From contig CAUFRY010000062.1 of assembly GCA_959028445.1 (NCBI GenBank), positions 1 through 5,421 on the forward strand: 5,421 nucleotides of DNA, read 5' to 3'. Source of the stretch: an uncultured Collinsella sp. Lineage in GTDB: Bacteria; Actinomycetota; Coriobacteriia; Coriobacteriales; Coriobacteriaceae. A program made the translations under genes and the position numbers. Below are positions 1 to 5,421 of this stretch, piece by piece (within the stretch, counting starts at the first letter, position 1; each line of letters begins with the position of its first letter). The notes beneath the pieces were generated by a model, which was not told the DNA's origin, made no database searches, and saw only the letters and a program-made list of their open reading frames with translations.

Positions 1-87
1 GCTGCGGGAACGGCCTGTCCGCCTAATGTGTTCGGCTGAGATCGGAAATCAACCCCCCTTTGTGGTGGATATGGACTCACGGCGACG
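1..87. other. Non-coding flank downstream of pckA
   Basis: No convincing gene is seen. On the minus strand GGACTC (102-97) and GAGTCC (78-73) could form a 6-bp stem around the pckA stop codon with an 18-nt loop. No U-rich run follows, so it is not a standard intrinsic terminator. Confidence 0.4.
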
Positions 88-1758
88 CTAGTGGCGGAGT
101 CCCAGCAGCCCGCGGCCGCGATGACGGGCGTCGGCGGGCACCTGGGCATGCGGGCCGGCGGCCTTTACGGACTCGGGCAGGTGCGAGTACTTCTTCTCGA
201 AGTTCTCCTCGAACATCACGGCCAGGTTGTGCGCTGCCTCGTCGTAGCGCGCGGTGCTCTGCCAGTACTGGCGCGGCACCAGGATGCCGTCCGGCACACC
301 GTGGCACGTAGTGGGAATGTCGACATTAAAGATGTCGTCGTGTACGAACTCGCTGTCCTCGATGGTGCCGTCGAGGGCGCGAGCGACCAGTGAGCGCGTG
401 TAGGCAAGCTCGATGCGATGACCCACGCCGTAGCCGCCGCCGATCCAGCCGGTATTGACCAGATAGACGCGGGTGCGACCGTCGGCGATACGCTCGCCGA
501 GCATCTTGGCGTAGACCATAGGATCGAGCGGCATAAACGGCTCGCCAAACAGCGAGGAGAACGTGGGCGTGGGCTCGGTGACGCCGACCTCGGTGCCAGG
601 GATCTTGGCCGTAAAGCCCGTCACAAAGTGATACATGGCGGCGTCGGCCGTCAGGCGCGAGATGGGCGGCAACACGCCAAAGGCGTCGCAAGTCAGGAAC
701 AGCACGACGCTCGGAGTGGTGCCCATGCCCTTGGTCCACGCGTTGGGGATATGCTCGACGGGGTAGGCCACGCGCGTGTTGTGCGTGATCGAGACGTCGT
801 CGTAGTTAGGCTTGCGATTCTCGTCGAGCACCACGTTTTCGCAGATGGCGCCAAAGCGGACGGCGTTGAAGATCTCGGGCTCGTGGAACGCGTCCAGCCC
901 CTCGCACTTGGCATAGCAGCCACCCTCGACGTTAAAGATGCCCATATCGGACCAACCGTGCTCGTCGTCGCCGATCAGCAGGCGCGTGGGGTTGGCCGAA
1001 AGCGTGGTCTTGCCGGTGCCCGACAGGCCAAAGAACACGGCGGTCTCATGCGTGACGGGGTCCATGCTGGCCGAGCAATGCATAGGCAGAACGTCGTCCT
1101 CGACGGGCAGCAAGTAATTCATAACGCTGAAGATGGACTTTTTGATCTCGCCGGAGTAGCCAGTGCCAGCGACCAGAATCACGCGCTCTTGGAAGTTGAT
1201 GACCACGGCGGCGCTGGAGTTGAGGCCCTTGATGGCAGGGTCACACTGGTAACCTGGCGCCGCGAGCACGCAAAAGTCCGGCTCACCGGTGCGCGCGATT
1301 TCGCGAGCGAGCGGACGGGCGAGCATTTGCTTAATAAAGAGCGCCTGGCTGGCACGCTCGCAGGCGACGAGCAGGCGACGCGTGTGGTTGCGGTCGGCGC
1401 CGGCCATGCCGCGGGTGACGAACACATCACGCTCGTTGAGATAGTCGACGATACCGGCCTTGATGGTCTCGTAGCTCTCGACAGAAAGCGGGCGGTTGAC
1501 GGCACCCCAGGCAATCTTGTCGTGCACGTCGGGCGTGTCGACGATAAAGCGGTCGTTGGGCGAGCGGCCAGTGCGCTCTCCCGTCTCGATCACCAGTGCG
1601 CCGTTGGAGGCCATGCGGCCTTCTTCGCGACGAATGGCATGCTCGACGAGCTCTGCCGCCGGCAGGTCCACCAGCAGGCGGGGTTGATTCTCGGCGGGAT
1701 CTTCGACCAACGTAATGCCAAAGTTGGACAGAACTTCTGCAGGGGTAACACCTGGCAT
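88..1758 (-). CDS. pckA: ATP-dependent phosphoenolpyruvate carboxykinase
   Basis: Cytoplasmic enzyme that reversibly converts oxaloacetate + ATP to PEP + CO2 + ADP. The 556-residue product shows the full ATP-type PEPCK set: substrate-binding RTGRSP (residues 62-67), GYSGEIKKSIF with the metal-binding lysine (200-210), the metal histidine in LPMHCSAS (H227), the P-loop GLSGTGKTT (244-252), and the family signature LIGDDEHGWSDMGIFN (261-276) with the metal aspartate. The C-terminal arginines lie in GHRIELAYTR (446-455). The start is the ATG at 1758, because AAAGGAGG lies just upstream; an in-frame ATG at 1872 would add 38 unlikely residues and cover the upstream palindromes. The usual family length is about 520-540; the excess is mainly a basic tail after VKAAGP (531-536). 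It lies 149 bp downstream of the permease gene on the same strand. The nucleotide class (ATP, not GTP) is clear from the motifs. The preferred direction of the reaction in the cell cannot be read from sequence. Confidence 0.97.
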   Translation of the reverse strand: MPGVTPAEVLSNFGITLVEDPAENQPRLLVDLPAAELVEHAIRREEGRMASNGALVIETGERTGRSPNDRFIVDTPDVHDKIAWGAVNRPLSVESYETIKAGIVDYLNERDVFVTRGMAGADRNHTRRLLVACERASQALFIKQMLARPLAREIARTGEPDFCVLAAPGYQCDPAIKGLNSSAAVVINFQERVILVAGTGYSGEIKKSIFSVMNYLLPVEDDVLPMHCSASMDPVTHETAVFFGLSGTGKTTLSANPTRLLIGDDEHGWSDMGIFNVEGGCYAKCEGLDAFHEPEIFNAVRFGAICENVVLDENRKPNYDDVSITHNTRVAYPVEHIPNAWTKGMGTTPSVVLFLTCDAFGVLPPISRLTADAAMYHFVTGFTAKIPGTEVGVTEPTPTFSSLFGEPFMPLDPMVYAKMLGERIADGRTRVYLVNTGWIGGGYGVGHRIELAYTRSLVARALDGTIEDSEFVHDDIFNVDIPTTCHGVPDGILVPRQYWQSTARYDEAAHNLAVMFEENFEKKYSHLPESVKAAGPHAQVPADARHRGRGLLGLRH

Positions 1759-1762
1759 GGGG

Positions 1763-1770
1763 CCTCCTTT
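1763..1770 (-). promoter_or_regulatory. Ribosome binding site of pckA
   Basis: On the minus strand AAAGGAGG is followed by CCCC and then ATG (1758-1756). The match to the anti-Shine-Dalgarno sequence is near perfect, although the 4-nt gap after GGAGG is short. This decides the start in favour of the protein beginning MPGVTPAEVL. Confidence 0.85.
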
Positions 1771-1799
1771 AAAAGCGCGACACGTGGACACGGCGCGCA

Positions 1800-1815
1800 C
1801 TTTACTCACGTAAAG
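1800..1815. promoter_or_regulatory. Inverted repeat in the pckA leader, possible operator
   Basis: CTTTAC (1800-1805) and GTAAAG (1810-1815) are perfect inverted arms around TCAC. The repeat lies 42 bp upstream of the pckA start codon. It could be a transcription factor site or a small leader hairpin. The regulator is unknown, and the role is inferred only from symmetry and position. Confidence 0.4.
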
Positions 1816-1832
1816 CCCGTTGTACCCGATAT

Positions 1833-1848
1833 GCAAAAACGTTTTTGC
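1833..1848. promoter_or_regulatory. Perfect 16-bp CG-centred palindrome upstream of pckA, probable operator
   Basis: GCAAAAAC is followed directly by its reverse complement GTTTTTGC, with no spacer. Because there is no loop, it would make a poor RNA hairpin and is better read as a DNA-binding site. A CG centre with A-rich/T-rich half-sites is typical of LacI/GalR-family operators. It lacks the TG...CA ends of a CcpA cre site, and its half-sites are two bases longer than those of a PurR box. It lies 75 bp upstream of the start codon, next to TTGCCG (minus strand, 1853-1848), which might be a -35 element. No good -10 box was found, so the promoter itself is unresolved. Confidence 0.5.
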
Positions 1849-1907
1849 GGCAACGGTGAAGCGCCCGCTCAACGGTCAAAAATCGCACGCAAGCGGCCTA
1901 GTCGCGG

Positions 1908-3479
1908 CTACAGCGGCAGGCCTTGGCCGAGCATGGCAATGGCGCTCATGAGGACCAGCATGCCGGCGGCGTAGGGCAGCACCGCGCCCAGAAGCTCGGC
2001 GTCCTTACCGCGCACGTGAACGGCGGCAAGGCCAATGGCGAGGGTCTGCGGCGAAATCATCTTACCGGCGGCGACACCCAGGGCGTTCAGCGCGACCATC
2101 CAGTAGTCACTCACACCCAGCGCCGAAGCGGCCTGGCTCTGAATGGGACCAAACAGCATGCCCGAGGACGTGCCCGAACCGGTCACGAACGCACCGACGG
2201 CACCGATCCACGGAGCCAGAATCGGGTACAGCCCACCGGCGACGGCAATGCAAAACGCACTGATCGACGAGATCATGCCCGCATAGCCCATCACCTTGGC
2301 GCAGCCCAGCACCGAAAGCATCGTGATTACCGTCGGCATCATCTGCTTCACAGTCGCGGCCAGCACCTCGCCCATCAGACGCGGCGAAGCGCCCTGAATC
2401 GCACCGCCGATAAACGCGGCCAGGAAGATCCAAACACCCGGTGTGTTGATCCACGAAAACGTAAGCGTACCGGGGTTCTCGCCGCAATACACCTGCACGT
2501 GGCTCGCAAACGGCGCGAGCGCGGCGTGCACGACGGGAACCAGGTTGGAGGTACCCAGCAGCAGCACAAAAATCAGGATGAAGCACGACCAGGCAGAAAG
2601 CGCCGACTTAACGGTGAGCTGTTCGCCGGCCTCGATATTCATATGGAAGCGCGCGTCCAGGTGACCGGACTTCTCAGCGCGCATGGCAAGCGCGGCAGTC
2701 AGCGCGAGTGACACGATGGAGCCCACGACCACGGCCAGCTCGGGACCCACAAACATGGCAACGACCAGGGCCGCACCTACAAAAGACACGCCGGAAAGCA
2801 GTGCCACGCCGGCTACGCCGTGCAGGCGCTCGCTCACGCTCGCAACATTGCCCTGGTCATCGGCAACACGACCCGCAACCAGCACAATAAGCAGCGGCAT
2901 CGCCACAAAGAAGGGCGCGAGCTGCACCAGCTGAACGGTCGCCAGGTGCAGGGAATCCAGACCCACCAGGTCGGCAACGGACACCGTGGGGATGCCAATG
3001 GAGCCGTAGGGCGTGGGCACGCCGTTGGCCAGCAGGCAGATCAGCACGGCAGGCACGGCCTCAAAACCAAGGCCCGCGAGCATGCCGGCGGGAATGGCAA
3101 CGGCAGTGCCAAAGCCAGCCATGCCCTCCATAAAGCCACCGAAGCACCAGGCCACGAGCAGCGCCAGCAGACGGCGGTCGCTGCTGATAGAGGTAATCAT
3201 GCTCCCAATCACGTCCATGGCGCCCGTGCGCACACACAGGTTATACGTGAACACCGCGGCGATAATCACGAGCACGATGGGCCACAGGGCCATCAAAAAG
3301 CCCTCGAGCGAGGCCGTGGCTATCTGCGCCGCCGGCAAATGCCACCACGCAAAGGCGAGCATGCACGAAAGGGCGAACGAGCCAATAGCGGCCTTCCAAG
3401 CTGGCCATTTAAAGCACAGCAGCATCACGACGAGCCAGACGATCGGCACAAGAGCCAGCAAAAACGCAGTGACATCCAT
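1908..3479 (-). CDS. L-lactate permease family transporter (LctP/LldP type)
   Basis: Integral membrane transporter of the lactate permease family (TC 2.A.14), which takes up lactate, and in some members glycolate, with protons. The 523-residue product is hydrophobic throughout, with about 12-14 predicted membrane segments, the first at about residues 4-22. The family's core is seen in GFMEGMAGFGTAVAIPAG (115-132), followed by LICLLANGVPTPYGSIGIP (146-164). The later conserved block is TGSGTSSGMLFGPIQSQAA (433-451). The length is close to that of the family (about 520-560). The start is the ATG at 3479, preceded by AAGGAG at 9-nt spacing; an upstream ATG at 3524 would add 15 polar residues in front of the first membrane segment. 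It is followed on the same strand by pckA and is divergent from the flippase-like gene. Family membership is secure; lactate as substrate is likely but inferred, and glycolate or another 2-hydroxyacid is possible. Confidence 0.93.
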   Translation of the reverse strand: MDVTAFLLALVPIVWLVVMLLCFKWPAWKAAIGSFALSCMLAFAWWHLPAAQIATASLEGFLMALWPIVLVIIAAVFTYNLCVRTGAMDVIGSMITSISSDRRLLALLVAWCFGGFMEGMAGFGTAVAIPAGMLAGLGFEAVPAVLICLLANGVPTPYGSIGIPTVSVADLVGLDSLHLATVQLVQLAPFFVAMPLLIVLVAGRVADDQGNVASVSERLHGVAGVALLSGVSFVGAALVVAMFVGPELAVVVGSIVSLALTAALAMRAEKSGHLDARFHMNIEAGEQLTVKSALSAWSCFILIFVLLLGTSNLVPVVHAALAPFASHVQVYCGENPGTLTFSWINTPGVWIFLAAFIGGAIQGASPRLMGEVLAATVKQMMPTVITMLSVLGCAKVMGYAGMISSISAFCIAVAGGLYPILAPWIGAVGAFVTGSGTSSGMLFGPIQSQAASALGVSDYWMVALNALGVAAGKMISPQTLAIGLAAVHVRGKDAELLGAVLPYAAGMLVLMSAIAMLGQGLPL

Positions 3480-3488
3480 GGGCAAAAA

Positions 3489-3494
3489 CTCCTT
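3489..3494 (-). promoter_or_regulatory. Ribosome binding site of the lactate permease gene
   Basis: AAGGAG on the minus strand lies 9 nt upstream of the ATG at 3479-3477. It supports the start MDVTAFLLAL over the upstream in-frame ATG at 3524. Confidence 0.8.
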
Positions 3495-3582
3495 GGTACC
3501 GCGAGGGCGGCATCGGGGGGTCACAAAACTTCAACAGGATACCGCACGTTTACCGACAAATTACAGCCGCCCGCCGAAATTA

Positions 3583-3599
3583 TTGAACAACCTGTTCAA
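3583..3599. promoter_or_regulatory. 7-3-7 inverted repeat between divergent genes, probable operator
   Basis: TTGAACA (3583-3589) and TGTTCAA (3593-3599) are perfect inverted arms around ACC. The site lies between the divergently transcribed permease and flippase-like genes, 104 bp from the former start codon and 60 bp from the latter. It overlaps a possible permease -10 (AATAAT, minus strand, 3584-3579) and lies just upstream of the probable flippase -10 (TATACT, 3625-3630). It could therefore affect one or both genes. The shape suits a dimeric helix-turn-helix regulator. It does not fit the Gram-positive LexA box, which has four bases between GAAC and GTTC (five here). The regulator is not identified. 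Confidence 0.5.
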
Positions 3600-3624
3600 A
3601 AACACGAACGAACACCGTCGCGTC

Positions 3625-3630
3625 TATACT
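3625..3630 (+). promoter_or_regulatory. Probable -10 box for the flippase-like gene
   Basis: TATACT matches the TATAAT consensus at five of six positions. It would place the transcript start near 3637, about 22 nt before the TTG start codon. No good -35 is seen at 16-18 bp spacing, so the promoter may be weak or activator-dependent. Confidence 0.45.
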
Positions 3631-3644
3631 AAAGCGCAGCAATA

Positions 3645-3651
3645 GAAAGGA
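3645..3651 (+). promoter_or_regulatory. Ribosome binding site supporting a TTG start
   Basis: GAAAGGA lies 7 nt upstream of the TTG at 3659. This is the only well-placed Shine-Dalgarno-like sequence found near the beginning of the frame. It supports the TTG over the in-frame ATG at 3917, so the long N-terminal extension is probably translated. Confidence 0.7.
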
Positions 3652-3658
3652 CTCCGCT

Positions 3659-5239
3659 TTGAGCATCACACCCCTCGATAGCATTCGCCGCGCCATCGCC
3701 CGCCGCAACGGCGTCTCCAACCCCGCTGCATCGAGAGACGGCGCCGCGAAGGCCCAGGGCGGCCGCATCGAGAACGGCCTCTTCCCTGCCTCGCACACTG
3801 CCGAGGAACTCGCACGCATCCAAGAGCTGAGTCAGCGCAACGCCGGCGGGCCCGATAGCAGCCAAGCCACACGTCGCCGGCGCGAACGCGATCGCAAGCC
3901 CGGCCCCGTCCGCCGCATGGTCAACGCTTGGTGGAACCGTCTGCTCGGCGCCGTCTACGGCGGCGGCTTCTCCATGCAGGAAGCGGAATACGAGGAGCAC
4001 GCCACCAGTCGCGACTATCTTTGGAACACCCTGGGCACCGCCGTATGGGGCATGGCGTTTCCGCTGCTCACCATTGTGTCGACGCAGCTCGTGGGCGCCG
4101 AGGAGGCCGGCAAGTTCTCCATCGCCTTTGTTACCGGCACGCTCATCATGATCGCGTGCAACTACGGCGTGCGCAATTTCCAGGTCTCGGACATCGACGA
4201 AAAGACGTCCTTCGCCTCCTACCAGCTCAATCGTTGGATCTGCGGAGCGCTCGCCCTAGGCTGCGGCCTCATGTATAGCAGCGCCCGCGGCTATGACGCG
4301 CAGATGGCGACGATCGGCCTGGGCGTCTACCTGTATAAGGTCATCGACGGCGTCGCCGACGTGTACGAAGGCCGCCTGCAGCAGGCCGACAAGCTCTACT
4401 TGGCTGGAATGAGTCAAACGCTACGCTCCGTCGGCGTCATCGCGGTCTTCAGCGTGGCGCTGTTCTTCACGCGTAGCATGCCCATCGCGGCCATTGCCAT
4501 GGGCATCGCCGCGATCGCCTCGCTCGTGCTGGTCACCGCGCCGCTCGCCCTGCTCGAGACCGAAAAATCGCGCCGCGTAAGCCTGCGCGAGGTCGGCCAC
4601 CTGTTTGTCCAGTGCGCCCCACTCTTTGGCGCGCTATTCCTGTTCAATCTTATCGAGAGCATGCCCAAGTTTGTGATGGAAGGAACACTGGCCTACAAAT
4701 ACCAGTTGTACTTTAATGCCCTGTTTTTTCCAGCTCAGGCTATTCTGTTGAGCATTGGATTTGTCTATAAACCGCAGCTCCTGCGCTTGTCGAGCATTTG
4801 GGCTAATCCTCGCAAGCGTCGTCGCTTTGACCTGATTATTGTTGCCGTTATGGCGCTGATCGTGGTCATCACCGGCGTGTGCGCCGCATTTATGGCAGGT
4901 CCCGGTATTCCCCTCATGAGCTTTATATACGGTCTCAGCTTTGAACGCTACCGTACGCTGGCGCTGCTGATGGTCGTCGCCGGCGGCGTCACCGCGGCCA
5001 TCGACTTTATCTACGCCATCATCACGGTGCTGCGCCACGCTGGAGACGTCACCAAGATCTACCTGATCTGCTTTGCCGTGAGCGTGGTGCTCCCGGTGAT
5101 TCTGATCAATCTGCTCGGCCTGATGGGCGCCGTCGTGAGCTACCTGGCCATTATGGCCCTACTGCTGGTACTGTTGATTATCGAGTACGCCCACATCCGC
5201 CAACGCATAGAGAGGGACCGGAATCCGTACGGCGCCTAA
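3659..5239 (+). CDS. Polysaccharide flippase-like membrane protein (MOP superfamily)
   Basis: The 526-residue product looks like a Wzx/RfbX-type polysaccharide transporter, a family that flips lipid-linked sugar units across the cytoplasmic membrane. About 12 hydrophobic segments are visible from residue 124 to 509 (for example 124-144, 152-172, 251-271, 390-413, 466-509), as expected for the MOP superfamily. The stretch around STQLVGAEEAGKFSIAFVTG (141-160) resembles the conserved first-loop region of these proteins. The first 115 or so residues are soluble and charged, with an Arg-rich run TRRRRERDRKPGPVRR (71-86), probably cytoplasmic and unusual for the family. The start is TTG at 3659, chosen for its GAAAGGA site; M87 (3917) is the alternative. 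It is divergent from the permease gene, and no glycosyltransferase neighbours are in view. The exact substrate (cell-wall, capsule or teichoic-type glycan) is unknown, and a MATE-type exporter is less likely. Confidence 0.75.
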   Translation: MSITPLDSIRRAIARRNGVSNPAASRDGAAKAQGGRIENGLFPASHTAEELARIQELSQRNAGGPDSSQATRRRRERDRKPGPVRRMVNAWWNRLLGAVYGGGFSMQEAEYEEHATSRDYLWNTLGTAVWGMAFPLLTIVSTQLVGAEEAGKFSIAFVTGTLIMIACNYGVRNFQVSDIDEKTSFASYQLNRWICGALALGCGLMYSSARGYDAQMATIGLGVYLYKVIDGVADVYEGRLQQADKLYLAGMSQTLRSVGVIAVFSVALFFTRSMPIAAIAMGIAAIASLVLVTAPLALLETEKSRRVSLREVGHLFVQCAPLFGALFLFNLIESMPKFVMEGTLAYKYQLYFNALFFPAQAILLSIGFVYKPQLLRLSSIWANPRKRRRFDLIIVAVMALIVVITGVCAAFMAGPGIPLMSFIYGLSFERYRTLALLMVVAGGVTAAIDFIYAIITVLRHAGDVTKIYLICFAVSVVLPVILINLLGLMGAVVSYLAIMALLLVLLIIEYAHIRQRIERDRNPYGA

Positions 5240-5303
5240 TTGCGTCGATGGGAGAAGCTAATTTGCGGTGGAATCACCCCGGCTGGAGTCTCGTTGCGGA
5301 CAC

Positions 5304-5393
5304 GTAAAACTAAGTGAGTAGATTTTTACCGAATCCCCGACCACACCGACAGAGCACAAGTCTGTGACCTGCACTGATAATTGTTCTCGGGGG
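5304..5393. repeat. Intergenic element with two potential stem-loops, possible dispersed repeat
   Basis: The 182 bp after the flippase-like gene contain no supportable gene. Within it, GTAAAA (5304-5309) pairs with TTTTAC (5324-5329) and CTA (5310-5312) with TAG (5319-5321), leaving a two-base bulge. A second stem pairs CCCCGA (5335-5340) with TCGGGG (5387-5392) and encloses a smaller hairpin, ACAGA (5349-5353) with TCTGT (5361-5365). Two adjacent stems of this kind suggest a structured RNA, a leader of the next gene, or a short dispersed repeat of the genome. Only one copy is in the window, so calling it a repeat is inference. Neither strand shows a terminator-like U-tract right after the large stem. 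Confidence 0.35.
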
Positions 5394-5421
5394 AAGCGGG
5401 CACTGCGGGGCGCGGCAACGG

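Noticed and set aside
40..48. AGATCGGAA, resembling the start of a sequencing adapter
   Set aside because: Only nine bases match and the next bases diverge, so chance is the simplest explanation.
1833..1848. CcpA cre site or PurR box
   Set aside because: Centred on CG, it lacks the cre TG...CA positions and has half-sites two bases longer than PurR.
1756..1872. Upstream in-frame start for pckA at 1872
   Set aside because: The extra 38 residues are not PEPCK-like and would run through both palindromes; AAAGGAGG points to 1758.
418..1974. 518-codon open frame on the plus strand, antisense to almost all of pckA
   Set aside because: It is a mirror of a GC-rich coding gene. The pckA frame has all family motifs; the antisense product has low-complexity Gly/Ala/Arg/His/Asp composition and no recognisable domain.
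3583..3599. LexA (SOS) box
   Set aside because: The Gram-positive LexA site needs GAAC-N4-GTTC; here the half-sites are separated by five bases.
2820..3632. Long plus-strand open frames antisense to the permease gene
   Set aside because: Their products are His/Arg/Gln-rich and domainless; the minus-strand frame encodes a clear membrane transporter.
5267..5278. GGTG-GAAT-CACC hairpin as a terminator for the flippase-like gene
   Set aside because: The stem is only 4 bp and no U-tract follows.
5314..5367. 17-codon GTG open frame in the downstream intergenic region
   Set aside because: It has no ribosome binding site and is very short, and it lies inside the stem-loop element.

Overview
The window carries three complete protein-coding genes and short intergenic stretches. 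By eye it is GC-rich (roughly 60%), with strong AGGAGG-type ribosome binding sites and one TTG start. An ATP-type phosphoenolpyruvate carboxykinase (PEPCK) sits next to a lactate permease, and the sequences look like those of fermentative gut Actinomycetota. My best guess is Coriobacteriia (Collinsella or a relative). This is an inference from composition and general protein resemblance; no marker gene is present to confirm it.

Layout, left to right: positions 1-87 are non-coding sequence downstream of pckA. pckA lies on the minus strand at 88-1758. A 149-bp gap (1759-1907) holds two near-perfect palindromes upstream of pckA. An LctP-family lactate permease gene lies on the minus strand at 1908-3479. 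A 179-bp divergent intergenic region (3480-3658) holds a 7-3-7 inverted repeat and a likely -10 box. A MOP-superfamily polysaccharide flippase-like gene lies on the plus strand at 3659-5239, starting at TTG. Finally, 182 bp of non-coding sequence (5240-5421) contains a compact pair of potential stem-loops.

The permease and PEPCK genes are co-directional, permease first. Together they make metabolic sense: lactate or a related 2-hydroxyacid is imported and oxidised to pyruvate, and PEPCK interconverts oxaloacetate and PEP, either for gluconeogenesis or, in CO2-rich fermenters, in the ATP-forming carboxylating direction. The flippase-like gene is transcribed away from them and probably belongs to cell-surface glycan export; no glycosyltransferase is visible here to give it a pathway.

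I see no clear new multi-gene system. The points most worth a second look are the three palindromes, which look like undescribed operators, the structured element at 5304-5393, which may be a dispersed repeat, and the long basic N-terminal extension of the flippase-like protein. No tRNA, rRNA, CRISPR array, insertion sequence or convincing intrinsic terminator was found.
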